From Caproiciproducens sp. NJN-50 (GTDB lineage: Bacteria; Bacillota; Clostridia; Oscillospirales; Acutalibacteraceae), in contig NZ_CP035283.1 of the NCBI RefSeq assembly GCF_004103755.1, positions 1,798,001 to 1,862,000 on the forward strand: a DNA stretch of 64,000 bases, read 5' to 3'. The notes under the pieces are model-generated. The model made no database searches. It saw only the letters and a list, made by a program, of their open reading frames with translations, and was not told where the DNA came from. Below, in pieces: positions 55,166-63,517 of this stretch. The translations under genes and the position numbers were made by a program. Numbering within the stretch: position 1 is the stretch's first letter; each line of letters begins with the position of its first letter.

Positions 55166-56796
55166 TCATAGGTGCGGTTGCCGCCGGAACTTCTGCGGCG
55201 GCAAAAGCGAGAAGGAACAGCGAAAGCGCCGAAATCGTCGTCTATGACAAAGACAGCTTTATTTCTTATTCCGGCTGTGGTATGCCCTATTACATCGGCG
55301 GCGAAGTCGAAAACGCAGACGAACTCACCCCACGCGATCCCGCGTTTTTCAAAAGTAAATACAATGTGGATATTTTGATCCGTCATGAAGTGCTCTCGAT
55401 TAACCCCGATCAAAAGGTTCTGAAAGTCAAAAACCTTACCACCGGAGAGGTGTTTTCCGATTCGTATGACAAGCTGGTGATCGCAACCGGCGCGCAGGCG
55501 GTTGTTCCGCCGATCAAGGGCGCGGACGGACGACATGTCTTTACCCTGCGCAATATCAACGACATGAACCGCATCAAGGTTTATATCGATGAAAACCGTC
55601 CGAAGCGTGCGGCGATCATCGGGACGGGCTTCATTGGGCTGGAAGTGTGTGAAAATCTGAAAAAGCTCGGCCTGGAGGCGACCCTGCTGGAAAAATTACC
55701 GCAGGTGACGCCGGGGCTCGACAGCGATATGGCCGTCTATGTACGGGACCATATCGAAAAGAACGGCGTTCCCGTCCTGACGGCCGTTTCTGTCGTGGAG
55801 ATCACGGAAAGCGGTGTCATCCTATCGGACGGCAAAGAGATTCCCGCGGATCTGGTCCTGATCTCCGCCGGGGTCCGCCCCAACACAGTGTTGGCGAAGG
55901 CGGCGGGGATTGAACTCGGTGTTTCCGGTGCGATCCGTGTGAACACGAAGATGCAAACCAGCCAGCCGGACATCTATGCCTGCGGCGACTGCATCGAGCA
56001 GTTTCATACGGTGACGGGGAAACCGGTTTACCGGCCGCTGGGTTCTACGGCTAACAAGACCGGCAGAATCGCCGGAGACAGCTTGACGGGCGGAAGCCTG
56101 GAATTCAGGGGCATTCTCGGGACGGGAATCTTCCGAATTTTCGGTATGACGGTGGCACAGACGGGCCTTTCCGAACGTGAAGCGCTTGCTTTGGGCTATC
56201 AAACTGCGGTGTGCCACAACATCAAGCCCAACAGGCCGGAATACATGGGCGGCCGGGAAATGGTCATCAAGGGAATCGCCGACCGCGTGAGCGGCAGACT
56301 CCTGGGTGCCCAGATTGTCGGGTATGAGGGCGTGGACAAGAGAATCGACGTGTTTGTGACAGCGATCACCTTCAAGGCGAAAGTGGAAGATCTTTTCCAT
56401 CTCGATCTGGCCTATGCCCCACCGTTTTCCACCACAAAGGATCCGGTGATGTACACCGGCATGATCCTGGACAATGCCATTCACAGGGGCAGGCCGCTGA
56501 TTACGGCGCAAGAGCTCGATACCCTGGTGCAGTCAGGGAAACCCTATACGTTGATCGACGCCAGAGCTGCCGCGCAATATGAACAGGGACATATCGAAAC
56601 CGCGAAGAGCATCCCCCACGCCAAAGTAAGAGCCACGGCTGAGTCACTGGATCGGGACGTTATCACGGTTACCTACTGCAATAAGGGCGTGACCGGAAAC
56701 GCAGCGCAGAACATCCTGATCAACGATGGATTTCGAAAAGTGTATAACCTCTCCGGAGGACATAAGCATTATTGTAAAATGCATTCAGAGAAATAA
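55153..56796 (+). CDS. CoA-disulfide reductase family flavoprotein fused to rhodanese
   Basis: The 547-residue protein has an N-terminal FAD domain (IIIIGAVAAGTSAAAKARR), the redox Cys in SYSGCGMPYYIGG at about residue 43, an NAD-binding RAAIIGTGFIGLEV, and a C-terminal rhodanese domain from about residue 450 with its active Cys in VTYCNKG. Such fusions reduce CoA-disulfides, persulfides or polysulfides. Placement inside the ars unit, overlapping arsR, suggests a role in thiol or sulfide supply during arsenic stress. Confidence 0.88.
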   Translation: MRIIIIGAVAAGTSAAAKARRNSESAEIVVYDKDSFISYSGCGMPYYIGGEVENADELTPRDPAFFKSKYNVDILIRHEVLSINPDQKVLKVKNLTTGEVFSDSYDKLVIATGAQAVVPPIKGADGRHVFTLRNINDMNRIKVYIDENRPKRAAIIGTGFIGLEVCENLKKLGLEATLLEKLPQVTPGLDSDMAVYVRDHIEKNGVPVLTAVSVVEITESGVILSDGKEIPADLVLISAGVRPNTVLAKAAGIELGVSGAIRVNTKMQTSQPDIYACGDCIEQFHTVTGKPVYRPLGSTANKTGRIAGDSLTGGSLEFRGILGTGIFRIFGMTVAQTGLSEREALALGYQTAVCHNIKPNRPEYMGGREMVIKGIADRVSGRLLGAQIVGYEGVDKRIDVFVTAITFKAKVEDLFHLDLAYAPPFSTTKDPVMYTGMILDNAIHRGRPLITAQELDTLVQSGKPYTLIDARAAAQYEQGHIETAKSIPHAKVRATAESLDRDVITVTYCNKGVTGNAAQNILINDGFRKVYNLSGGHKHYCKMHSEK

Positions 56797-56835
56797 ATCG
56801 GTTATTATGTTCTTGTAACAAATGGTCAACGAGAA

Positions 56836-56854
56836 CATATAATATGCGTATATG
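56836..56854 (+). promoter_or_regulatory. Possible promoter with a small dyad before the repeat peptide
   Basis: TATAAT at 56838 is part of CATATA..TATATG (56836-56854), a short inverted repeat that could serve an ArsR protein. The -35 box is weak (TTGTAA, 19 bases away). Confidence 0.35.
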
Positions 56855-56934
56855 AGCATTCAAGTATAAAAGCCTTATATGAAAGAATTGTAATAAGGTG
56901 AATCCTATTTAACTGAAAGGAGGAGGATTTTGGT

Positions 56935-57171
56935 ATGAAAAACGATTTGAGTATTAACAACTTCAATGGTGTTTCATACAGAGATGATATTTCTTTTAGT
57001 ATTATTAACATGAACGGAATTACAAATAAGGATGATATTTCCTTAAGCTTTAATGACACGAACGGCGTTTCAAATAGAGATGATATTTCTTACAGTATAA
57101 ATAAAATGAACGGTATTTTATATGGGCAATTTTCGGACTTGGTTACGATCCAGCCAAAAGAAAACATATAA
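56935..57171 (+). CDS. Unrecognised 78-residue peptide built from 16-residue repeats
   Basis: The frame starts at an ATG behind a strong AAAGGAGGAGG site. Residues 11-58 are three units of 16 residues with the pattern NGVSYRDDISFSIINM, NGITNKDDISLSFNDT and NGVSNRDDISYSINKM, flanked by partial units. There is no Cys, no signal peptide and no membrane segment. The protein is rich in Asn, Asp, Ser and Ile, and AT-rich at DNA level (48-bp period). It sits between the CoADR-rhodanese gene and the second arsR. No family is recognised. A beta-solenoid-like or metal-binding stalk is a guess. Confidence 0.6.
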   Translation: MKNDLSINNFNGVSYRDDISFSIINMNGITNKDDISLSFNDTNGVSNRDDISYSINKMNGILYGQFSDLVTIQPKENI

Positions 57172-57204
57172 AGCTCATAGGAGCTCATAGGAAAGGAGTT
57201 GTAA

Positions 57205-57558
57205 ATGGTTGAATTTTTCAAAGCCCTGTCGGAAGAAAGCCGACTGCGGATTCTTTCTTTGCTGCTTGAACGAGAGATGTGCGTGTGTGAAATTGAAGCA
57301 TCCTTGAAAATGACACAGTCCAATGCTTCACGTCATCTGACCGCCTTAAAAAATAGCGGAATTCTTGACAGTTTCAAAAAAGCACAATGGACTTATTATC
57401 GAATCAACGACCGCTTCAAACGGGATCATGCTGAACTGTGGGAGTATCTCCAGTATCATTTGAGGGAACTTCCAACTTACAAAATTGATCTGGCAGAGTA
57501 TCAAAAGTGTAGCGGCCAAAAGTTATGTGACACGATTTCTCCACAACAGAAACATTAA
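57205..57558 (+). CDS. arsR: Second ArsR-family repressor
   Basis: The 117-residue winged-helix protein has FKALSEESRLRILSLL and REMCVCEIE (CxC), with recognition helix TQSNASRHLTALKNSG. It is the type found beside acr3 in Firmicutes. One further Cys pair lies near the C-terminus (KCSGQKLC). AAAGGAG precedes the ATG. It begins the arsR-acr3-arsD-arsA string. Confidence 0.9.
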   Translation: MVEFFKALSEESRLRILSLLLEREMCVCEIEASLKMTQSNASRHLTALKNSGILDSFKKAQWTYYRINDRFKRDHAELWEYLQYHLRELPTYKIDLAEYQKCSGQKLCDTISPQQKH

Positions 57559-57600
57559 GATTACAATTCAAGTTTTTTAGTATGATATTTAGGGGCGATT

Positions 57601-58680
57601 ATGATGAGTGATGAAAAAACACAAGGCATTGGTTTCTTTGAGAAGTATCTGACGGTTTGGGTGCTTCTCTGTATGGCGGCAGGTATTCTGATCAGTAAAT
57701 TCCTGCCGGTAATTCCTGCATTTCTGGAAAAACTTCAGTACGCGCAGCAGAATATTCCGATCGCGATTCTGATCTGGATCATGATTTATCCCATGATGCT
57801 GAAGATCAATTTCCAATCCATCAAAAACGTGGGAAAGCATCCCCTCGGTATCCTCATATCGAGCGGGAGCAGTTGGGTAATCAAACCTTTCCTGATGCTG
57901 GGGCTGGCAACTCTCTTTCTTAAAATAGTATTCAGCGCCTTTATCCCCGCCGACTTGGCACAAAATTTTGTTACAGGCGCGGTCCTGTTGGGGACGGCTC
58001 CCTGCACAGCGATGGTGTTTGTCTGGAGCAATCTTGCCAAAGGCGACCCGGCGCACACCCTTGTACAGGTTTCGGTCAATGATCTGCTGATTCTTGTCCT
58101 GTTTGTACCGCTGGTTTCCTTCCTGCTCGGCGTGAACAACGTTCAGATCCCTTGGGATACCCTTATTTTCTCAGTCGTGCTCTTTGTTGTAGTCCCTTTG
58201 GTCGGGGGTGCTGTTACACGAGTTACGATGATCAAAAAAATGGGAGAAACGGCTTTCAATGAAAAATTTGTTTCCAAGTTTGACAATGTAACGACGCTGG
58301 GCTTGTTGCTGACTTTGATCATTATTTTCTCATTTCAAGGCAACATCCTTCTGGAAAAACCGCTTTATGTCCTGATGATCGCCGTACCGCTGATCCTCCA
58401 GAATCTTATCTCCTCTACGTTTACCTATTTGCTGTGCAAATGGACAAAACAGCCGCACAATATAGCGGCGCCGGCATCCCTGATTGCCGCTTCCGACTTC
58501 TTTGAACTTTCAGTCGCGGTAGCAATCTCGCTGTTCGGCCCAAACTCGCCGGTCGTGCTGGCCTGCACCGTCGGCGTCCTTACGGAAGTCCCTGTGATGC
58601 TGATGCTTGTCAGAATCATTACGAAAACCAAAGACTGGTATTACAAAGGCTGGCATTCTAAACCTGCCGTTAACAACTAA
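57601..58680 (+). CDS. acr3: Acr3 arsenite efflux permease
   Basis: Acr3 exports arsenite through ten membrane segments. The 359-residue protein shows ISSGSSWVIKPFLMLG, the conserved LLGTAPCTAMVFVW (functional Cys in membrane segment 4), VSVNDLLILVLFVPL, and DFFELSVAVAISLFG (Glu in segment 9). Two ATG codons in a row allow the start at 57601 or 57604, the latter with better spacing from AGGGG. With ArsA and ArsD downstream it could work as an ATP-driven pump. Confidence 0.96.
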   Translation: MMSDEKTQGIGFFEKYLTVWVLLCMAAGILISKFLPVIPAFLEKLQYAQQNIPIAILIWIMIYPMMLKINFQSIKNVGKHPLGILISSGSSWVIKPFLMLGLATLFLKIVFSAFIPADLAQNFVTGAVLLGTAPCTAMVFVWSNLAKGDPAHTLVQVSVNDLLILVLFVPLVSFLLGVNNVQIPWDTLIFSVVLFVVVPLVGGAVTRVTMIKKMGETAFNEKFVSKFDNVTTLGLLLTLIIIFSFQGNILLEKPLYVLMIAVPLILQNLISSTFTYLLCKWTKQPHNIAAPASLIAASDFFELSVAVAISLFGPNSPVVLACTVGVLTEVPVMLMLVRIITKTKDWYYKGWHSKPAVNN

Positions 58681-58703
58681 TTTTATTTTAGGAGATGTCT
58701 TAT

Positions 58704-59096
58704 ATGAAAAAAATGCAAATCTTTGAACCTGCCATGTGCTGTTCGACTGGCCTTTGCGGAGTTGGAGTGGACCCCGAACTTCTCAGGATTTCGACTGCCC
58801 TGAATACACTCAAGAAAAACGGGATCAATGTTGAACGGTTCAATCTGTCAAATGCTCCGCAGCAGTTCGTAAACAACAAGGCAGTCAATCACTTTATCAA
58901 CACAAAGGGCGTTGAAGGGCTGCCCGTCACTGTCTTGGATGGAGAAATCGTGATTGCAGGCCGGTATCCGACCAATGAAGAATTTGCCAACCTGCTCGGC
59001 GTTCCGGAAACTCTGTTCGGCGGAAAGCCGAAGGCCGTTAAAGTTACTCCGAGAAGGTCAGGCGGATGCGGCTGCTCGGGAGGAAAGTGCTGCTGA
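58704..59096 (+). CDS. arsD: ArsD arsenic metallochaperone
   Basis: ArsD passes As(III) to ArsA. The 130-residue protein has the essential N-terminal CCSTGLCG (three Cys near residues 9-15) and a C-terminal CGCSGGKCC with two further vicinal pairs. The ATG at 58704 is nine bases after AGGAG, whereas the ATG at 58695 is too close to it. Confidence 0.95.
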   Translation: MKKMQIFEPAMCCSTGLCGVGVDPELLRISTALNTLKKNGINVERFNLSNAPQQFVNNKAVNHFINTKGVEGLPVTVLDGEIVIAGRYPTNEEFANLLGVPETLFGGKPKAVKVTPRRSGGCGCSGGKCC

Positions 59097-59149
59097 TTTG
59101 GTTCATACTTTCTGCTGAGAAAGAGATTTAGCACTTCTAACAAGACGAT

Positions 59150-59219
59150 AGGAGCACATCTTCCCAAATCAGTTGTGTGAATTTTTCACAAGGGACGAGG
59201 ATGCTCCTTATCTTTTTAT
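59150..59219 (+). terminator. Possible internal terminator or attenuator between arsD and arsA
   Basis: AGGAGCACATC pairs with GGATGCTCCT (one bulge), with a nested TTGTG/CACAA hairpin, followed by TATCTTTTTATA. It could lower arsA expression relative to arsD. Confidence 0.5.
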
Positions 59220-59239
59220 AAAAGATTGGAGGTATCATC

Positions 59240-60982
59240 ATGGAGAATTTTAATCCACAATTAATTAGGTTGACGAAATATTTGTTTTACACGGGAAAGG
59301 GTGGAGTCGGAAAAACATCGGCAGCATGCGCCACGGCCGTCACCCTTGCAGACAAAGGGAAAAAGGTGCTTTTAATCAGTACGGACCCCGCCTCAAATTT
59401 GCAGGACGTTTTCCATACGGAGCTTACGAACAAAGGGGTAGCGATTAAAGAAGTTCCAAATTTGGTTGTTTCCAACCTTGATCCCATACAGGCAGCAGCA
59501 GAATACAGGGAAAGTGTCATCGGCCCCTATCGCGGCAAGCTGCCTGATGCGGTGATTAAAAATATGGAGGAACAGCTTTCCGGTTCGTGTACGGTCGAGA
59601 TTGCAGCTTTCAATGAGTTTTCAAAATTCATCACAGATGAAACGGTGCGGAAAGACTATGATCATATCTTGTTCGATACCGCTCCGACAGGGCATACGCT
59701 TCGAATGCTGCAACTGCCGTCCGCTTGGAGCAATTTCATCAGTGAAAATACGCATGGAGCTTCCTGTTTAGGTCAGCTTTCGGGATTGGAAAGTAAAAAA
59801 GAAGTTTATAAAGAAGCCGTCAGAACCTTGTCCGACGGGAAGCAGACGACGCTGATTCTTGTTTCGCGTCCGGAAGAAGCACCTTTGAAAGAAGCGGAAC
59901 GGGCATCCAGGGAACTGGCGGAGATCGGTATCAACAATCAGACACTGGTGATCAACGGCGTGCTGACTTCCTACGACGACAGCGTTTCCGAGAGCCTGTA
60001 TCGGAAACAGCAAGACGCGCTTCATGACATCCCGCAAGGCTTGAAAAAACTGACCGCATACCGGATTCCGCTGCGGGCTTATAACATCACCGGAATTGAC
60101 AATGTCAGGGCTTTTCTGACCCAGGATCAGGATCAGTATAAGATCCGCGATGAAAAAGTCAGGGCTAAATCGATTCCTCATCTGGAAGATGTCATTGACG
60201 ATCTGTATCGCACAAATAAAAAGGTCATCTTTACCATGGGGAAAGGCGGTGTCGGGAAAACCACCGTTGCGGCCGCAATTGCACTGGGCCTTTCAAAAAG
60301 AGGAAGGAAAGTTCATCTGACTACGACGGACCCGGCCGGGCACCTGAAATCCGTAATCAGCGAGGCCAGCGGCATCACCATGAGCCATATTGATGAACAA
60401 GCCGAACTGAAAAAATATCAGGAAGAAGTGCTTTCCAAGGCAAAGAAAACCATGTCCGCTGATGATATCGCTTATATCGAGGAGGATTTACGTTCTCCCT
60501 GTACGCAGGAAATTGCGGTATTCCGGGCTTTTGCCGAAGTTGTAGAGAAAGCGGAAGACCAGACCGTCGTGATCGATACCGCTCCGACAGGGCATACCCT
60601 TTTGCTGCTGGATTCCACACAAAGCTACAATCAGGAGATCAAACGCTCCCAGGGCGAAATCCCCGAATCCGCACGGAAGCTTCTGCCGCGCCTCCGCAAT
60701 TCTGATGAAACCGAGGTCATTATTGTGACTTTGGCTGAGGATACGCCCGTCTATGAAGCACTGCGCCTGGAGGAAGATTTAAAGCGCGCCAGCATCGAAA
60801 CAAAATGGTGGGTAATCAATTCGTCTTTCTACCGGACCGGTACAACGAATCAAATACTTTCCGCAAAGGTGAGCAACGAAATCGAGTGGATCAACAAGGT
60901 GGATGAACATTCCAAGGGAAATTTTGCGGTAATTGCATGGAGCGCTGAGGAAATCGAAGGAGATAAACTGCTGACAATATAA
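59240..60982 (+). CDS. arsA: ArsA arsenite-stimulated ATPase
   Basis: The 580-residue protein has two fused ATPase halves. P-loops are GKGGVGKTS (residue 19) and GKGGVGKTT (residue 335). DTAPTGHTLRMLQLP and DTAPTGHTLLLLD are the signal-transduction motifs of each half. Cys in SGSCTVEIAAF and RSPCTQEIAVF are the metal-site residues. It drives Acr3-mediated export. GGAGGTATCATC precedes the ATG. Confidence 0.97.
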   Translation: MENFNPQLIRLTKYLFYTGKGGVGKTSAACATAVTLADKGKKVLLISTDPASNLQDVFHTELTNKGVAIKEVPNLVVSNLDPIQAAAEYRESVIGPYRGKLPDAVIKNMEEQLSGSCTVEIAAFNEFSKFITDETVRKDYDHILFDTAPTGHTLRMLQLPSAWSNFISENTHGASCLGQLSGLESKKEVYKEAVRTLSDGKQTTLILVSRPEEAPLKEAERASRELAEIGINNQTLVINGVLTSYDDSVSESLYRKQQDALHDIPQGLKKLTAYRIPLRAYNITGIDNVRAFLTQDQDQYKIRDEKVRAKSIPHLEDVIDDLYRTNKKVIFTMGKGGVGKTTVAAAIALGLSKRGRKVHLTTTDPAGHLKSVISEASGITMSHIDEQAELKKYQEEVLSKAKKTMSADDIAYIEEDLRSPCTQEIAVFRAFAEVVEKAEDQTVVIDTAPTGHTLLLLDSTQSYNQEIKRSQGEIPESARKLLPRLRNSDETEVIIVTLAEDTPVYEALRLEEDLKRASIETKWWVINSSFYRTGTTNQILSAKVSNEIEWINKVDEHSKGNFAVIAWSAEEIEGDKLLTI

Positions 60983-61055
60983 GCTAACACTTTCCAATGG
61001 GACGATTGTGTCATTATAAAGATATCATAAAATGATAGAACTGGAGAAATGAAAG

Positions 61056-61325
61056 ATGAAAATTACAGAAGAAGCAAAATCCTTGATTCAGGCGGCATTT
61101 GATTCCAATGATTGTGACTGTTTAAAAGTATCACAGCAGCAATCCTGCTGCGGCACATCCTTGCAATTTGAACTGATCAAATTGCAAGCAGGCGAGAAGT
61201 CCGTCTCCATTGACGGGGTCCCTGTTATGATGGATGACCAGACTCAAACAAGGACAGAGGCTGTGACACTTGCAGCTGAAAATGGCGAGCTGACCATTCA
61301 GGACGATCAGTCATGCTGCTGTTGA
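61056..61325 (+). CDS. Small HesB-like protein with CC motif and CCC tail
   Basis: The 89-residue protein has the size and strand pattern of HesB/IscA-like proteins (KITEEAKSLIQAAF, then LQFELIK). CDCLK, QSCCGTSL and the terminal QSCCC place seven Cys in it. It resembles the CC/Se motif proteins of anaerobes, which sometimes carry selenocysteine; here only Cys codons are present. It is last in the ars string and probably binds metal or arsenic. Confidence 0.65.
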   Translation: MKITEEAKSLIQAAFDSNDCDCLKVSQQQSCCGTSLQFELIKLQAGEKSVSIDGVPVMMDDQTQTRTEAVTLAAENGELTIQDDQSCCC

Positions 61326-61424
61326 TGGAAACAGTAATATGGAATCCCCCCATTCCCTGCAAATCACGTGCGCCTATCATACGGAAGCACAAGCCGAAAG
61401 ATGTTAAAACAACAAAATAGTCAA

Positions 61425-61515
61425 ACCAAGGGCAAACCCATTTAACGATGGGGACGCAAAGCCATAGGGTCTAAAGTGCGTAAAAGCGCGCTATGACAGC
61501 CTGGCTGCCGGAAGT
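61425..61515 (+). promoter_or_regulatory. Class I c-di-GMP riboswitch aptamer (GEMM)
   Basis: The sequence GGGCAAACCCATTTAACGAT, then GGGACGCAAAGCCATAGGGT, CTAAAG and ATGACAGCCTGGCTGCC reproduces the GEMM-I consensus. This includes the GCAAAGC and the ATGACAGCC...GCC blocks that form the ligand pocket and tetraloop receptor. The sequence belongs to the Clostridia form. Confidence 0.9.
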
Positions 61516-61522
61516 CGCACTT

Positions 61523-61563
61523 GAAAGCTTGCCCTTTTTACGGGCAGGCTTTCATTGTTTTTA
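61523..61563 (+). terminator. Terminator of the riboswitch expression platform
   Basis: GAAAGCTTGCCC pairs with GGGCAGGCTTTC (one G-U) around a 7-base loop, followed by ATTGTTTTTA. It lies eight bases after the aptamer, consistent with transcription control. Confidence 0.85.
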
Positions 61564-61723
61564 TAGCTTCTGACGGATAATTTGAACAAAGATCATTCAT
61601 GGCTCTGCTATGTCCCTTGGTGAAAGGGGAACCCATGAGTATTCTTTACTTCTTCCTTTTCCGGAGGTTGAAATAAAGACGGCGAATCCCGTACACACTC
61701 GCCTCCATTAACTGAATATATTC

Positions 61724-61771
61724 AAAAATCAGCACTTTGCCGTCCCGAGCAAAGTGCTGATTTTTTATTTT
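61724..61771. terminator. Strong bidirectional terminator
   Basis: AAAAATCAGCACTTTGC pairs with GCAAAGTGCTGATTTTT around an 8-base loop, with an A tract before and a T tract after. It separates the riboswitch region from the mobile-element genes. Between 61564 and 61723 there is no gene longer than 13 codons. Confidence 0.85.
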
Positions 61772-61922
61772 CGACAACAAAAGCCCCGCCTCGACCGCTA
61801 AAGAACAGTTTCGATTTTAAGCTCTTTTCTTTTTGTAGAAGCGTGTCGAATCGACATTGCCGATCCCCTCCGCTTGTTCTTCATTTCCGGATTTCAACAA
61901 TCACGAAATGGAGGACAAGCTT

Positions 61923-62372
61923 ATGGCAAAGTATCGGAGAAAAACAAATTACCGGGATAAATATCCCGATGTAAGCAAAGAAATTATCGAGGTTCTGGAG
62001 AAAAGCGACCGCCTGATGGAATACCAGCAGTACGACATCAAAGTCGAACGGTGCAGGATTGATTATGGCAGTGGGACCGTTACATACATTCCAAGCCGGG
62101 AGGACTCCTACGAGCGGCTTCTGGAGGAAAACAGACAGTTTGTCACCGAGATTGAAAGTGTTGAGGATGCCGCGATCAAGACGGTGCTGATCGGGAAAAT
62201 GCTGGCCTGCCTCAAACATCTCGCCCCGGAAGAACAGGAGTTGATCACGGCTCTCTTTTTTATGGATAAGAGCGAGCGCCAGCTATCCAGAGAAACCGGG
62301 ATCGCGCAGCGGACAATTCACGATAGAAAGGTAAAAATCCTGGCGGAATTAAAAAAACTTATGGGAAAATAA
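61923..62372 (+). CDS. Sigma-70-region-4-like protein of a mobile element
   Basis: The 149-residue protein ends with FMDKSERQLSRETGIAQRTI, a sigma region 4.2 style helix-turn-helix. The start has a basic stretch (KYRRKTNYRDKYP). Relatives lie just upstream of site-specific recombinase genes in Firmicute conjugative transposons. The ATG at 61923 follows GGAGGACAAGCTT. Confidence 0.82.
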   Translation: MAKYRRKTNYRDKYPDVSKEIIEVLEKSDRLMEYQQYDIKVERCRIDYGSGTVTYIPSREDSYERLLEENRQFVTEIESVEDAAIKTVLIGKMLACLKHLAPEEQELITALFFMDKSERQLSRETGIAQRTIHDRKVKILAELKKLMGK

Positions 62373-62386
62373 AAATTTATCCGCTC

Positions 62387-62426
62387 AACCCCCTCACTCA
62401 ACGTGGAAATAAGTGAGGGGGTTTTA
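62387..62426 (+). terminator. Intrinsic terminator after the sigma-like gene
   Basis: AACCCCCTCACT pairs perfectly with AGTGAGGGGGTT around a 13-base loop, followed by TTACTCTT. Confidence 0.8.
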
Positions 62427-62459
62427 CTCTTCCCTCATTGCTCTTTGAAAATTTCATAT

Positions 62460-62900
62460 CCGGCAGCATAAATACATGATCTGTCCGGCCGTGATGAGCG
62501 GCAGCGACATTGACGGGCGCGCCAAGACTACCTGCGGATGGGTGACAGACATCCGTTGAACCGATGGCATCGAAGGCGACGAGCGGCAAAGCCCGGTTAT
62601 AAAGCAGCCCGTGGTGGGTTGTTTCGCAATGAAACGGACAGTGCTAACGCTACTTCCGTCCAGCCACAGCCCCGCCTGAAAGCGGGATCACGCAATGGGG
62701 GCGGCTCGGTGAGAACCACGGAGAGGTGAAATCCCTATGGTGTTTGCTTAACCGGCAAACCATTTATGTTGCCGCCCTCGCTTCGGGAAGCAGTGCCGAA
62801 TAGAAGCATTAAATTGAAATGAAGAACAAGCAAATCGTTTGACCTTAGAAACTACGCGGCAGGACAATTGCGCCCTGCCGCGCCCTTGTGAGGTCAAACC
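62460..62900 (+). ncRNA. Candidate structured RNA or recombination region
   Basis: About 440 non-coding bases hold many stems: GGATG/CATCC (62536), CCCGC/GCGGG (62671), ATGG..TTTGC with GCAAACCAT (62737-62763), and a two-tier structure at the end. There GTTTGACCT (62837) pairs with AGGTCAAAC (62891) and, inside it, CGCGGCAGG (62855) pairs perfectly with CCTGCCGCG (62874). It lies directly upstream of the resolvase-like gene. No known RNA family could be named with certainty. Confidence 0.45.
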
Positions 62901-62929
62901 ACATTATTTAGGAACAGGAGGTTTTTATA

Positions 62930-63316
62930 ATGGGACTGAAAAAAAGAGCTTGGCTGTACTGCCGCATTGACGCGCCGGAGGATGCCCACGGCATGCTGAA
63001 AGGTCAGAAAAAAGAGCTCTATGACTATGCGGATCAGCTGGGATTCATCATTGTTGGCTGTTCCGAAGATTTGGGAAGCGGCCTGAAATATAATCGCCCC
63101 GGCCTGATTGCAGTCGAACGTGCCGCTGAACAAGACAGAATGGATGTCTTGTTGGTAAAACAACTAAGCCGCCTCGGGAGAGATTCGGCACAAACGCTGG
63201 ATTTTCTCCGGAAGCTGGAGCAGTCGGGCATAAAGCTCTATTCACCGCTGGAAGGAGAAATCAGATTGTTCAGAGATATCAATGCAATCCATGAGCTCAC
63301 CATGGGCATGGAATAG
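62930..63316 (+). CDS. Resolvase-like protein lacking the catalytic serine
   Basis: The 128-residue protein is the catalytic domain alone of a serine recombinase. KYNRPGLIAVERAAEQDRMD and VKQLSRLGRDSAQTLDFLRK match, with the conserved Arg. At the start, where Y-x-R-V-S normally holds the nucleophile, it reads LYCRIDAPEDA, so Ser is missing. There is no DNA-binding domain. It is probably regulatory, or a partner of a larger recombinase. AGGAGG precedes the ATG. Confidence 0.82.
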   Translation: MGLKKRAWLYCRIDAPEDAHGMLKGQKKELYDYADQLGFIIVGCSEDLGSGLKYNRPGLIAVERAAEQDRMDVLLVKQLSRLGRDSAQTLDFLRKLEQSGIKLYSPLEGEIRLFRDINAIHELTMGME

Positions 63317-63327
63317 GAGGCTTCACT

Positions 63328-63483
63328 ATGAAGGCAAAGCAGCCGGATACAAGAGCTGAGACTATAAGAATCCAAGTAAATGGACTACCTGTCACATTGC
63401 TTTTTTCTGCGGAGCCGAACAAAGAAGCGGCTGATTTCATAAAAAAGGCTTTGATAAATGCTTATGTAGTTAGGACAGCATAA
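63328..63483 (+). CDS. TnpW-like small transposon protein
   Basis: The 51-residue protein has TIRIQVNGLPVTLLFSAEPN followed by a helix (EAADFIKKALINA), like the short TnpW-type proteins of Firmicute transposons that sit beside recombinases. It has AGGAGG before the ATG and follows the resolvase-like gene by 11 bases. Identification is by pattern and place only. Confidence 0.55.
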   Translation: MKAKQPDTRAETIRIQVNGLPVTLLFSAEPNKEAADFIKKALINAYVVRTA

Positions 63484-63517
63484 ACGCAAAGCACAATTTA
63501 AAGGCGGTTTTTTCTAA

